Of a DNA stretch of 64,000 bases, positions 43,781 through 56,939 are shown one piece after another. Made by a program: the position numbers and the translations under genes. This DNA comes from Fennellomyces sp. T-0311 (lineage: Eukaryota > Mucoromycota > Mucoromycetes > Mucorales > Lichtheimiaceae), in the NCBI GenBank assembly GCA_025266875.1, contig JALLLT010000008.1, positions 1,054,001 to 1,118,000 on the forward strand, given 5' to 3'. Within the stretch, counting starts at the first letter, position 1. Each line of letters starts with the position of its first letter. The notes under the pieces are model-generated. The model had not been told where the DNA came from, ran no database searches, and worked only from the letters and a program-made list of their open reading frames with translations.

Positions 43781-46368
43781 TTTTTGGGTTCGAGAAACAG
43801 AAAGAAAGGTTGCTGGACGGAAACGGACACTCAATGGGGGGTTTTTAATATGGTACCGGTTACCGGCAACTCCGCTTCCCGATCCTTTTTGCTACGCGCT
43901 GCGCATTGATGCCAAGCGCTGTCGGGGCCAGAGAGACTCCCACTCGTTGATCATCGTTTCATGAATAACATATAACTTGCTTGGCAACCCATCGTATTTG
44001 TCCTTGTACAACTTGTTATTTTCCTAAAACTGGTACTCTTGGTTACTGGTGACATATTGCCGATCCCAAAATGGCGCACCACATGGTACGTGATACCGGC
44101 GGGTGGTAGAAAAGGATGCTGGATGGTCTGTTGTTCCAATTCATGAAAAAGTGCAGATTAAGTGGAATGCCAAGATGGTTCGTAGCTTCAAGATATGTGC
44201 TGACAATGATTCTCGTGGAAACATTTTTCATTTCGCCAGTCAAGACGCATACAAGTTTACCGTTTCCATGCATGCCTTGACAACATCTTTTCCGGGTTTA
44301 CACATCTTATGAAACTCAGAGATCAGCAGGATATGGTGCGTGCTTCCTAAGCCAAGCATGGTTTGCCTTTTTGTTTGAGTGTAAACATTTCATATTTTGT
44401 GCAACAGATTCCATACTTTAATTTAGTGGCCTTTGCCATCGTACCCATGTATCAGACTCCAGTTAATTATCCTTTCATACGTACACACATGATCGTCGCT
44501 TATTCCTCTCACCCAAGCCAGTACACTATGCTTCACAGGTTAGTTTATATATGTAGATGAACGGTATGCAAGAAGGATAGAGCGTCGCATTTATGCATCG
44601 AGTGTATTCAAAGCAGAAAAAGTATGCCGCTTGTTCAGCGAAAATGATATCTGGATTAACAGGAAGTATGACTCCACCATGGCATATGCAAGTCCAAGGA
44701 GCCTAGTATCTACGTATGTAATATATAAATGGATTGAATACACTTATTTAATGTCAGCATGCCCTCTTGACGGTCATATATTAAGCAAGACTAAGTAAAT
44801 GCGAAAGTGCTAAGTAGTTGTGACCAATTAGAAACATAAACCCGAAAATGAGGAGTGCACAGCATTTTAATGAGTAACAATGTGCTTTGCTGGATGCATG
44901 GTCCTGTTTATTTCCCGCAGTAAGTTTGACAATGGCGATCTAGTATACATACCACCCTTACATCAAAACGATAAGCATAAGTAATGTAAACCGATCAGAG
45001 ATAGCTAGATTGAGAAATGAATTTGCGAGCCTCAGTTTTTTTATTAGTTACATTGAATAATATAAGGCTTTGGAATGGACTTTGCCCAGGTATTTGACAT
45101 CCAATCTTATATCGTTACTCTTGTTTCCTAACTAAATAACTAGTTACTACCTGCACAATAATATTGAGGATTGGATGTTGCACTTGACAAAATTGGCCCA
45201 TGCTACCCATCTTTTAAATTGTATGATTTGTCTCTCAAATTTCGACATCATGACGCTCCAATCCACTTTGAGGAAAAAGTTTCCTTTGGTCAGTCTCGTT
45301 CACGATCCAGCAAGTCTAGTAGAGATAGCAAATCGCAGATACGGCAAATCACACAGCATAGCTTAATGATCCAGAGCAACTGTGTATTTATCCGATGCAC
45401 ATATATTGTCCGACCCCAGCAAGTGGTATCGTGGTCTCATGAATGGCTTGCAAGCCCAGGATAGGTCATTCTGCAGCACACCGTCCATTGCAACCTTCAC
45501 GTCCGTGTGTTTGTTGAAATAGACCGCTTAAAGGCACGAGGATTGTGTTTTACCGTCATTGAGGGGAGTTGATCTGATGCAAACTTTCTTTACGAGGTCA
45601 AGGAGGAAACTGGAGCAAAAGATGTCTAAAATCCGTCTTTTTCTTTCGTTATTGTGATAATTATGTTGCGCAGCTGCACTGCTGAGATTTTTTAGATGTG
45701 TCCAAGTTTCAAAGGTATCAGCAAAAGACGGCCATAGTAGCGTTTGAGCGTTATAACAAGCTTGATTTTCCAGAGAACGAGTACAGATAGTCATGGAGAT
45801 CACCAAGTACAGTCACGAGGGCTTGAGCCTTAAGGGAAAGAAAACATCTACTACAGAGATTTTTATGTAGTTGGTAAAAAGAATATGTCTGTGAATGGGA
45901 TCGTCGATCTAGAGGCAGGAAAATTTGTACAGATGATAGGTGGGAGAGTTATCACTGAGGAGTAGGTACTATCTTTGATGCGGCAAAAGTCTAAGCCAGT
46001 GGCTTATTTATTGATCTCTTCGATTCAACATGACAGTTATGTCTGAACAATGCTAATTGTTTCTTTTCTACCTGTGCTCCTTTTTATCTTCTAGTTATGC
46101 ATCATGTACACTTCGTATATGGTATTTGCACACGGTTTATAAATGAGTTCGTTGTGTACATGGTGTATGATCCAAATAGGCATGTAGCATACTCTGTAGC
46201 AACACGTTCCTGAAACTCCCAAAATCAGCACGATGCAAATCCAGCTGTGTATAAAGATGTATGCAGGTTTGATCTAACAAAAAAGTAATGTTGGCGTCTT
46301 TATTATGATAGTTTTTTTTTAATCGGTTTCCTCTATTGAGTTAAACAAGTCAGTAAAGCATGCTTCAA
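43781..46368. other. Intergenic between fimbrin and SLA2, with coding-like scraps
   Basis: About 2.6 kb without an intact gene. A plus-strand stretch at about 44558-44710 reads DERYARRIERRIYASSVFKA and then RLFSENDIWINRKYDSTMAY, preceded by an acceptor-like tgtag and followed by a clean intron signature (gtatgt ... gtcag, about 44713-44758). A minus-strand ORF at 45806-45528 is also somewhat protein-like. No family was recognised; these may be relics of a lost gene or element. Confidence 0.35.
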
Positions 46369-49300
46369 TCATGATCGCCAATTCAACTTACCAGTGTGGT
46401 ATCCGCTTCGTCGCATCTCTGCCAGGATACGACGAGCATTCGTCAGTTCGGCGTCCAGTTTTAAGATCTTGACCTGTTGCTCCATTTCTCTCCGTTTGAA
46501 CTCGTGGACGGACAACTTGTTAAAGTCGATATTCAAGCCATCGTTCTCGGCCTTTTGGGCCACCAGGTTGCGAACTTGTTTGACAAGTTCGGCTGCCGCA
46601 TCCTTGACAGCCTTGGCGGCCAGTTCCAAACGTTCTTGTGTACGCGACATGAAAGTAGACTTGACACGAGACGCAGCTACCAACTGGGCAGTGGCAGCAG
46701 ACACTTCGTTTGATGCGACAATCAATTGTTCCAACGAATGGGTCTTGCTGATGACACCATCCGCAGCCTCGACAAGCAAGTTGGTTGCCACGGCAACCGC
46801 CTTGGCAGCCGAAATCAAACCTTCAGTCCAGCGATTGTGCTTCTTGTAGAAAGCAGCCTTGGAAGATGTGCCTCGGCCCTGAGCCACAATCTCCTGTTGA
46901 GAAGCCGTAGCACATTTGATCAAATTGGCAATGGCGTTTGTCAAAGCCAGCACCGAATTCAACAATAACTTGTGGACCTGAATATCGGTAGCAGAGAATT
47001 CTGGGTTGCTGGGACGTTGCATCAATGCCTGGATCTTGGCTGTGGCTTCTTCAATGGCGCGGGCTGCGTTGGACATTTCCTGTTCCACAAGATCGCCAAT
47101 TTCACCTTCCGCAATCTTGTTGATGTCAGTGCCGCCTGTCAAAATCAGATCTTCGGTCTTTTGTGACAGTTTGGTCAGGGCTTCTTGGACGCGCATGTCG
47201 CCCTGGATCAACACCTCGGGGCGCTGTGCAGGTGGCAACATTTTCAAATAACTCGACATGACACTGCTAAAGTATTGGATGCATGATTCCGCGGATTGGC
47301 GCGCAAGTTTGATGATCTCGTCGATATCGTCGTCGTTGAGGACGAGGCGCGTGATGCCCTTGGCATGAAGCAGTACGTCAATGATGGTATCGGCGAATTC
47401 CAGAGCGCGCGTGATGGTGACGGTGTGGTCACCAGAGTTACTGCCGTCCAAGAACTTGCTGAATGCAGACATGAACTCGACGGACATGATGCTTGCTCGC
47501 TCAATCATGGAGAGTGTAAGTTCGGGCGTAGCGTTCTCGTTGCCATGCTGACCAGGGTTTCCAAGTTCATACACACCGTCGTTGATCTTTTGCACGCATG
47601 TCGTTAAAATGCTATCAAGAATCTGGTTGAGCTTGTCAGCTTGTAAAATTTCCAGGCGATCAAGCTCATCTTGCAAGTCGGCTTGTCTGTCGTTCTATGT
47701 GTAAAATATATTAGTCTCATCGATTCTTAGTCGCATGATCCTCTGTATCCTTACCCCTTGAAGCTCGGCAAGCTGAGCAAGACACTCATCCATACCGGCT
47801 TGCAATACAGCAATCTCTTCGTCCTTTTCCTATAGTTGGCCCATTAGTAACGTATTATCAACCTCCTACCCTTGGTGTACTTACTTGACGAATACGGTCC
47901 GCATCACCCTGTTGATCCTCCATTTGTCTCAAGAACTCATCAATGATAGCCTGCTTCTCAGTCAGACTGGCTTCCAATTCAGCCTTCTCGCGGTTAAATT
48001 TAGTCAAAAGAGCGCTGACTTCGGCACCCTTAGACTTGCCCGCATTCTGAGCTTGGTTGCGGGCTTCATCAAGTTCTCGTTGGAGACGTTCAATATCATC
48101 ACGCTGATTCTACTTAAAAATGTCAACAAGGATTATTCCCTGCCAAGAACAATTGCACTTACCCCTTGGATTCGCGCTAATTCATTCCGGGCACGGTCAC
48201 GCTCACGGATCAAGTCAGCCAATTCAACGTTCTTGGCACGCATATCGGCCTGCATACGCTCGAGCTTCTCAGTGGCCTCGTTCGCAGAGTTGGCTCTGAC
48301 CTGAAGCTGCTTGTATTTGTTGAGCAGATCGATGTGTTCCTTGCGAAGCTGGCTGTACAGCTTGGCGAGGGCCTCGTACTTGTTTTTCCACATTTGGATT
48401 TCGTCTAAATCGACCCATCAATAAATGGCACTATCTACATGTTTCCATGCTTACTTTGTAGCGAGCGGATAAGCTCATCTTTCGACGCATCTCTTTGCTG
48501 AACATGAGCGTTAACCTGGAGCAATTCTTGTTCCAAAGCCTTCACGCGCTATATCATCCCGTATTAGTAAGCAAAAGAAGAGCCGGTCAGGCGCCATACA
48601 CCAACTTACGCGATCGTATTGTTCCAAGAGCATTTGATCACGTTCATTTTGGTTGCGGAAGTTCAGCAGTTGCATCTCTAGCTCGTTGATTCTGCCAAAT
48701 TGTTGGTTCTGCATCTGTTGACGCAAAAGCTCTTCCTGCTGTTGTCGCTCACGCTCAGCCAATAACCGTTGTTGTTCTTCAAATTCGCGTTGTTGCTGGA
48801 GCTGCAACTGCTGCATACGTTCCTGCTCTTGGGCACGTTGCAGAGCCAACCGTTTCTGTTCATCCTCGTATTCACGCTGCTGCTTAGCTTGTTGTTCTGA
48901 CCAGAAATCGATGACGGGTTCCGGGGATGGCTGAGCAGGCGGTGGGGTCGATTCAGCGGCAGGTCGCTTGGGAAGCTTGGGTGTATTTGCCTCGATAAGC
49001 GATGGTGGATCTTGGGGAAGTTTGGGCACGTCGATCAAACTCGTCAAGTATTTGAGATTAGAGCACTCGGCGTAGAACCGGAGGAGACTGTAATGCTGAG
49101 AGTTGTAGCGTTGGCGCAATGGAGTCAATGCCTCGGTAGCCCCCGTTCCTAAGCCCCCATGTTAGAGCCTATAGTCTGTCCCAAGACACATTCCCAAACT
49201 CACGTTTATGCATGGCGCGCAGCATGCTGGTGATAAAGATGTAGATACCGTAACTTTCTTCAACAAGGGGAACCAGCGATGCGATGCGGCATTCGTTATT

Positions 49301-50059
49301 GGTGGCCATATGGAAGCTGTTGAACACCACCTTTTGGAAACGATCAATACGGTCCTGCAACTGCATCAGGTCGTTGATGGTCTCGAAGCTGTAATACAAA
49401 TTAGATATATATAGCAAAAGGGAGGGGGTGGGTATCTTGGCACAGAAACATACCCTTCATTGGGGTCGTCGATGTTCTTCAAGCTAATGTACTCCTCGTA
49501 GCCGAAACTGCCGTTGAACTCGGGATGATCACGATGATACGACAGCTTGAACTGCAACAAATCGACATAGTTTCTGATCAACGTGCCATATCCACGCACG
49601 CCGTCAGCCATCACACTACGCGCACAAGCCTCGAGCCAGCCGGTCTCGCGAAGTGCGTCCTTAATAGTCTATATTTTTCCATTCATTTTTAGAAAAAACC
49701 TGCATTGCCCCGAAAAAATAACACACATACGTTTGGGTGACCATCCTTGATGATCTTGTGGACAGTAATGAGTGCTTTGAAGGTCTGGACTTCGTCGGAA
49801 AGCAAAGGTTGCACTTTGAGAATATTCCACACGACTGCCGAAGTACGATGATCCCAGGTATACACGATACATTCTGGTAATGTCCATGATGAACAAGAAA
49901 CAAAACGGTCAGGCACAACCCCGGCTGGCAAATGGTAGAAGCCTAGAAACACCTACTTCGGACATGCTTTTGCTTTGGCGCCGTCTCTTCAGGATTGGTC
50001 GCCTTCTTGATGCTCTGGGTGAGCTCGGATTCCGCCTTCTCGGCCGAGAGGTAAGACAT
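46369..50059 (-). CDS. SLA2: SLA2/HIP1R-type endocytic adaptor (ANTH + THATCH)
   Basis: Sla2 (End4; human HIP1R) links clathrin-coated membrane to actin: the ANTH domain binds PI(4,5)P2, the coiled coil binds clathrin light chain and Sla1, and the C-terminal THATCH (I/LWEQ) domain binds F-actin. From 50059: MSYLSAEKAESELTQSIKKA, then an ANTH domain over several exons (VYTWDHRTSAVVWNILKVQP, TFKALITVHKIIKDGHPN). Next is a Pro-rich linker (PPPAQPSPEPVIDFW, about 48960-48900) and a Gln/Glu-rich coiled coil over 48900-47700. The long last exon (47676-46369) carries the talin-like core, including NRWTEGLISAAKAVAVATNL and LAAKAVKDAAAELVKQVRN, and ends TGKLNWRS. Size is about 1,000 residues, as usual. 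No break was found. A weaker minus-strand ORF upstream (50505-50880) is separate. Confidence 0.94.
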
Positions 50060-50504
50060 TGCACCGAGGTAAGTTTGTAAGGGTGTTGGAGAGAGAGAAG
50101 CGTAAACTGAGTTATTTTGCAGGAAGTTTCGCTAAATGAGTTAGAGGCTAGATTCGATTGGCGAGAACCGTGCCTCTTACCAAAAATGTCTGGTGCGGCC
50201 GTGTCGGTTTCCTTATACAGCCTGGAGTGCTTTTATAGCACTGTGCCTTTGAAAACACAACAGCCGGAACGAGTGATATCAGTCTACAGAGCCCCATTTA
50301 ATTCACGAGTCATCGATGTAGATTTTCAATGGTCAGCACAACTATTTAAAGGGCACATTCAAAATAAACATGCTTTTGAATAAAACTATATACATTATTT
50401 TGGATCGGATAACTACCGTGTAACTACGGAAGCATATAACATTGACAGCTTGAATAATAGACATTTTCTTGTTGGATGCAATTGCAGGCCGGCTTAGTTG
50501 AAAG

Positions 50505-50880
50505 TCACCACTCAGAAATGCTGGTAATTGCATCTCGCTCCACGTCGCTGTAAGGCAAAGAATCAACTCCTATGAGCCTAAAGTTAGTAGCCGACTTCAG
50601 ATACATACAAAGACTTACCTTATCAATATTCGTTTGTTGCATCGAGCGCTGCCAGCTCATTGCACGGGGAATCTGGTAGAACTCGGTTGCATACAACACT
50701 TCCCGCTCCTGAATATACCTTAGGTCTTTTTCGAGACATCGTGGACAAGATCCAAAAATGAAATTCCAAAAGTGAGTCTCAGGGCAAAGAGAAATAATAC
50801 GCTTGCTGCCCCCGTCCTCTTGGTGATAATCACTGTGTCTTTTATCCTTTAAGCTACTAATTGTGCTAAGTGCTACAAAA
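50505..50880 (-). pseudogene. Unassigned coding-like exons upstream of SLA2
   Basis: The minus strand from about 50860 is open with a protein-like sequence: KRIISLCPETHFWNFIFGSC, PRCLEKDLRYIQEREVLYAT, EFYQIPRAMSWQRSMQQTNI. At 50618 a textbook intron starts (gtaagt ... ctaac ... tttag, 41 nt, ending at 50578). Splicing it yields an early stop a few codons later, while reading through gives LIGVDSLPYSDVERDAITSI to the stop at 50505. No ATG start was found upstream in frame, so a 5' exon must lie beyond 50880 or the gene is truncated. The CPRC pair could be part of a zinc site. No family recognised. Confidence 0.35.
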
Positions 50881-53408
50881 GCAACGACACACTAGCTTCT
50901 TGTGTAAGCATAACACCATTTTTTTATATTTGATAAAGTAGTGGAAATGGCGTATGTACCTAATTACACTGTCAGCTTCGTCCATTGGTTGCTTTTCTGT
51001 GACAAAATGGTCAGAGCGTATTATTCATTTGATGATAAAACTACATCTACATCTTTATGTATATATTGCATACAAGGAAGCGAGTTTAAATTATGACCCT
51101 ACGATAGACTGTAGTAGTGGCTATGTACAAGTTTGATGTGTAGAAGTGGGAAAAGTTGCTGCTGTGGCGGGCCTGGAGGCAAGTGAATGAACAACCGAGT
51201 TGGTCTTTTATCTCACCTAAACAACCTATAACGTGTTGAGCTACGCTATCAACAACTGATGACCCACACTGCATATTATACTTTCAACATATGATATTCA
51301 TTGTTTTGGGTAATAAACGGACTCCAGGTGCACAATAAATTATGCATTTACAGCTGCAAATACACGCTACTTCATTTTAAAAGTGCAACAGCCAAACAAA
51401 CCCAGCTAAGTGCTATTGGGATGAGTGCAATTAAGGTAAACAATGCAGCGGATTGGCTTCACCAAACAATATTCCATCAAGAGTTTGGCTAGCCCAAGGA
51501 CTGGGGATGAGTCATACAACTTTCATTAAGTATTTAAATAATTTTTTGGATGTTGCGATAGATTTTACCTGGGGATTTAATCTGATGCTCATACCAGTTG
51601 TCCGTGAAGTGATGAAAGAATAGCAGATTGCATAAGTGAAAAATATAAGCAGCGTGCCAAGACTTTACTTCCTTTTTTCTTCTTTGGCCTTTGCAATGAG
51701 CGAGGACCAAGCGGTAAGCTGTCCACTTTTATGTGAAGTACAACATTCAAACTGATCAAATAGATACATTGATTGCTTCAGACCACTGGCCCAGCTAAGA
51801 TAAGTTTGTCACTCTCCTTATGCATTTATGACATGCATCTCAATATTTATGACTCAATATGCACACAGGCTTGTTTTTGTATAGTTAAACGCAATCTTAT
51901 GGAAAGGGGTAATTCATTGAAGCCCAGACATATGGTACAGGCGGCTATCGGGGGTTGGGGTTCATAACACAAAATTTCTGTGCATCCAACGTTGACAGGC
52001 TTCACGCGCACCAATATTTGAAAGAAGACTTCGCCACGATGCCTCTAGTCCTCGATAGCAAAGGAAGAGAGGCAAAGCGGGTTCGAGAAATGAAATGAAG
52101 AAGGATGTAAAAAGTAGGCATTCTTGCAGCCAACTGACTGTGGCCTATTGATGCTACTGCTTACCTCTTAACAACTCTGCGTTTTATTTGCTGCATAATG
52201 CCACAAAGTCAACTGAACCTTCATTTCAGGAGCTTATAGTTAATATCAAATCCATTCAATCCTAATAAACATTAGGTAGCAGAAGTATGACCATTTTATA
52301 TTTATCAATCAGAAAAGACAATACTAAAATGCAATATTATTAGAATGAGTTTGAGACCGAAGCGGTTGAACATGCAACCAAGGGAATAGTTTGCAAATGG
52401 ATCACTCTCAGGCAATAAGATTCGTACCCAATGGTAGAGGTCACTATCATGATGGTATATAGCTTATTAGTCACGTATTAAAAGTCAAACTGATAGTGAA
52501 TCCGAAGATGAAGAAAGCGATACGGACGATGAATTCTTATAGAGCTTTCTAGTACCATCCAGTTGGCATCAATTAGCCATCATTTGTTTAAAACGACTTA
52601 TTCCTTGGTAAGTATCGCAGCGAAGCTATCTGTGCCTGTGTCAAAGAAATGTCCACGCAACAGCATACTAAGTCGAATTTCGCAAAGTCAAACGATGTTG
52701 GTCAGAACATTCTTACCCCTAACCAAGCCGTTGAAGAACACTTGAATCGTACATCACCGATCACGTTGTAACAGCGGTGATTGCAGGACCAAAACCTATG
52801 CAATGTCTTGAGGTATTATTTAGAATATTCCCCTAGTGACGATCTTGCTCATATATGCCCAAGGTTATATGTGTTGAAACCTACCATCTAACATGATAAA
52901 ATAATTCACCCATATGAGACATGAAGCACCTAAGTATCTCTAGCACCTGCACATTATACTCCCTATAAAATGTTAGCATCAACATGCCACATTCTCTTTA
53001 GTTTAGTCATTTCTGTGTAATCACCCGTCTTCTCAGTCCATAACTACTGCGCGCACTCGGTAACGCAATACGTGATTGTCACACAGTCTACATGGCCTCA
53101 ATATGTTTAAGATACATAGTGCATAGTACCCATTTATTTCTACAAGCATGATATATCTTCATTATCGATATCACTCACCAGATCGCTGAATGATCCTATA
53201 CTTTCTTCCATGTGCATCCTGGGATATGGCATTTGCTTGTTACCTTTTAGCACGTCTGCTACACGTGCAACATCTGCTATTGCGAATCGTTCCTAATCAT
53301 TGAGTTAACTTGGAAGAAAAATGGCGATATAACCAACTAAAATTAAGTGAAGCTTCATGAGAGATGTTAAATAAGTCCACGTCCTTTCAGTGTGTCCTTT
53401 TTTCTTTA
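50881..53408. other. Long AT-rich intergenic region
   Basis: About 2.5 kb without a supported gene. A short acidic stretch SQTDSESEDEESDTDDEFL ending in TAG lies at 52486-52542 on the plus strand and looks like the C-terminal tail of a nuclear protein, but no plausible body precedes it. Nothing else stands out. Confidence 0.35.
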
Positions 53409-54962
53409 TTATTCTAACTTTTCCGTTAGCTCAGCAAACATATTGCGCACTTGATCTAAAGGCATGCTGCCCAGAATCTTCCCGTCTCGTGTGCGGACAT
53501 TTACAGTACCAGCATCCACTTCCTTCTGACCAACGACAAAAATAAAGTTGTATCGGTCCATCTGCGCCTGTCGAATCATTTTGTTTAGGCGATCTCTTGG
53601 AGATCGATCGACATCAACGAAGTATTGTGCTGTTGCAGGATTACTGCTATCTCCATGTGACAGGCTCTTGGCAACCGTTTCTGCATATTCTGCAAATTGC
53701 GTTGCCACGGGGATAACAATGCCTTGGCGAGGACTTAACCAAAAAGGCCACTTGCCACCGGTATGTTCGATAAGAATGGCCATCATGCGTTCGATTGATC
53801 CAAGAATGGCACGATGAATAATCACAGGCGAGCGCGCGTTATCTTGTTCATCGACATATTTCAATCCAAAACGACGTGGAAGTTGGAAGTCCAATTGGAT
53901 CGTTGCTGTTTGGTGGGATCGACCGCTCGAGTCCTTTACCATGATATCGATTTTGGGACCATAGAATGCACCATCGCCTTCCTTTATAGACCATGGTCGT
54001 CCTGTACCACCAAGTGCCTGCTTGAGTGAATCTTCCGCATGGTTCCATTCCTCCACGCTGCCGATATAATTGCTTTCTGGTCGGGTCGACAAGGTCAGTT
54101 CGTAATGCGGGAACTTGAATGCGGTATAAACTCGATCGACGAACGACAAGCACGAGGCGATTTCAGATTCAATTTGCGTCTCTGCACAAAAGATATGTGC
54201 ATCATCCTGGTGGAAGCGTCTTACGCGAGTCAATCCCGAGAGTGCGCCTGAAGCTTCATTCCTATATAAAGTTAGATCGGATTGCAGGTACACGACTATT
54301 TTTTTTTACCTGTGCAGGGGACTAAAGTCAGCCAATCGGATCGGCAAATCCCTGTATGATTTTGGAGTGCTGTCAAAAATCAAACAATGACCAGGGCAGT
54401 TCATTGGCTTTAATCCATAAAAACTCTCGTCTTCACCGGCTTCTTCTGCAGTTTCCTTGCCGCTGTACACCATAAACATATCCTCCTTGTAATTTTGCCA
54501 ATGACCACTGGTTTCCCACAAGTCCTTTTTGTAAATGATCGGCGTCATCACTTCCTCGTATCCGTATCGCGTATACTCGTCGCGTAAAAAGTCTTGGAGT
54601 TTTCGAACAATGCGAGTGCCGTGTGGAAGCATGAATATGGAACCAGGGCTGCATGGGTGAATCATGAAGAGCGATTGTGCCTTGCCGATCATACGGTGGT
54701 CTAAGTCACTGAGTTTTGCGAGATCTTGGTCGAATTAGTATTATAATGATAAATGTTGTCGTAGCCCTAGTTACCGTTTGCTTCGTCATGACCGCAACGA
54801 ATCGATCGGCTGACATGGAAGGGTCGCTTTGTCAATGGCCCTAGAGATCGCTCAGTAACGCGACATTGAACTTGTTTGTATGGAATTCAAACACCTACGT
54901 GCACTTGACGTAGCAGCCCGAATGGCAACCCCAGAGTACCTTAAAAGTCGTCGCGAGAGCAT
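53409..54962 (-). CDS. MST1: Mitochondrial threonyl-tRNA synthetase
   Basis: A class II synthetase charging tRNA-Thr in mitochondria. Four exons join in frame to 465 residues: 54962-54899, 54840-54775, 54724-54310 and 54261-53409. The first two short exons supply a typical presequence, MLSRRLLRYSGVAIRAATSS, then PLTKRPFHVSRSIR (Arg-rich, no acids). The catalytic core shows motif 1 region PGSIFMLPHGTRIVRKLQDF, the Thr-specific NCPGHCLIF, motif 2 region DFSPLHRNEASGALSGLTRV and RRFHQDDAHIFC, and motif 3 region HRAILGSIERMMAILIEHTG. The anticodon-binding domain ends the protein. TGS and editing domains are absent, as in fungal mitochondrial Mst1. The chosen start depends on two introns (58 and 50 nt) placed by frame and splice signals; the nearest downstream in-frame ATG, at 54692, would drop the presequence. 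Confidence 0.92.
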
Positions 54963-56939
54963 TGTTGAAACCACTCAAAGGTTATCCTTGTGTTGAAGCC
55001 TCGCCTTCCAAACAAATTTATCCAACTCCGATTGCCAGCATGATTCTCAATCATAGCACATAAATACCGGTGATGCACATACTTGGCTTGCGCTGTCATT
55101 TATAGTCAGCGTGTAATTTTCTGAATCATAGCTATTGAAGTGCCCAAGATTTTAATATCTGCCAAAAGGGACGGTAATTTCTGGGGACGGGGACAGGTGG
55201 TTGAAACCTAAAAGTTTATATGACTGAACGTGAGTTTGGCACGCCTATATATAAACTGCTTAGTTTCAATGTGCAGCTACTGCACATTGAATTAATTTTT
55301 TTGTACCGATGTGAGTGCCAACTCGAGAGGCAGTAGAGGCTCATCGCATGGTGTGTCTGATAAAAAAAGACCAACGGTCGCTGATCCGTGATGGCACAGG
55401 TGACTCTTGCCAGGGGAATATCACATACAAATGGATTGATATAGTAACGACTCACAGTACCACAAAGCTTTCATGGATAAATAGTATGACACAGTAGAAA
55501 CATTATTTTATCGGAACGTTCCAACGGGACAGAGTGGCAGCTGGCAACATAAAAACAAATAAAAAGCTGCGTTCGTTTTGTTCGACCATCGCAGTCAACC
55601 ATACAAGAACCGAACTTTGCCCAAGCGCATCACAGTCGTAGAAGCCATTATGGCTTCAGGGGACAGTGCACAATGGGCCACTTTAGATAATATATCTCGC
55701 GCTGAAAAAGGTGAGAGCACTCTACTAAGAAAAATGTTGGTTCTGATGTTGTATGTCATCCGCTCAAATTTCCCATACTTGGCAAAAAATAATTTTATAC
55801 ACGCACTATGTATAAAAAGCTACTAACCTGTGCTCTCGCTCAGTGGTACAAAGTTGCTCTATGAATTACTGCTATTGACATTTCAGCGAGCCAAATAAAT
55901 GTGGCTGTACATTCGGTCAGTTATTAAATGGATCAGCCTAAAACGGTTTGCTTTCGTCAGATTAACAAAAGGTCCAAATTTATGTAATCAAAAAAAAGCT
56001 ACATATGCCGTTGGATCACGGTATATTGCTCCAAGACACATACACACGGCGATACTTTATGCCGATCAGAAATCATGGAAGTCGGACAAATCGTTCGATC
56101 GCTCTCTTTATTTCACTTGAAAGGATCGTCACTCTTGGATGTAGAAAAAAGTTTTACCGGCGGGTACTTTGGCAGAAGCTTTGGTTTGTTGGCAATACGA
56201 GATATACACGTGCGTAGCTTGATCTGTTTTTGCTAGATCAGTCCAAAATGTTATTGTCAAAGTAGCCCAAGCGTCCTTGAGCTAGCAGAATTTGCCAAGG
56301 AATGGAGCTAAAAGCAGGGTTTACCTAATATGCTTTAGCCAAAAAAACAGCACCGTTGTCTTCTTTACTGGCCCAATGATCAGCGAGTGTTTTGAGACGG
56401 CGTTTTTATTCCTTTGGCCTGGCTGAAAAGGTTTTAATTTTTCTTAAAGTAGGAAAAATAGAATACGGCATTCTGTGGGGGATAAACAAATCATATACTC
56501 GTAGACCGAACAATAAGATCATGAATAAAACATATAAAAAAGCAATGAACCGGGCAAATGGTTTGATAAGAGATAACAAGAGGACAACGGCCCGATCCGA
56601 TCAAAAAGTGAAAAAATTGAGTTCAAAAAGTTTCTCACGAATCCGAAAAAGGTCAATTTCCTTCGAAAAGGTCAAGACGGTGACACCTTGTATAATATTT
56701 ATGTTTATATCGGGAAGTAAGATGTGCTGTCCGTGCAGAAACGGGTGAAAAATATTGTATGCATTGTCACTGCATCAATCAAGATACATGTATACTAAAA
56801 AAAAAAAACTAACTCATTTGACGGGTTGCTGGGTTTCGGTGCTCCCGGTAACGGAAAAAAAATGGTTTTGAAGTCGCTTGTTTTTTTCTGGTTCTCTTCC
56901 CGCTTTTCAACACCTTTGTCGAACTCGCCTTCCTTCCAC
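54963..56939. other. Intergenic region between MST1 and permease 3
   Basis: About 2 kb without a firmly supported gene. A hairpin of 12-bp perfect arms with a 3-nt loop lies at 55265-55291 (TTCAATGTGCAG / CTGCACATTGAA). Two plus-strand ORFs (55578-55826, containing EAIMASGDSAQWATLDNISR, and 56392-56748, Lys/Arg-rich) are unassigned and may be chance or relics. Confidence 0.35.
55265..55291. repeat. Perfect 12-bp inverted repeat with 3-nt loop
   Basis: The arms are 55265-55276 and 55280-55291 with a CTA spacer, next to a short TATATATAAA stretch. It could be a protein-binding palindrome or chance; no gene start lies close by. Confidence 0.6.

Noticed and set aside
52398..52542. Possible small gene ending in an acidic tail
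   Set aside because: Only a 31-nt intron would join the ATG to the acidic stretch, which is too short, and no family is recognisable.
55828..55870. tRNA-like GCTC-CTCAGTGG string
   Set aside because: It has an A-box-like look but no B box and no cloverleaf could be drawn, so no tRNA gene is called.
56392..56748. 118-codon Lys/Arg-rich ORF
   Set aside because: Composition follows the A-rich local sequence; no motif, intron or homologous family was recognised.
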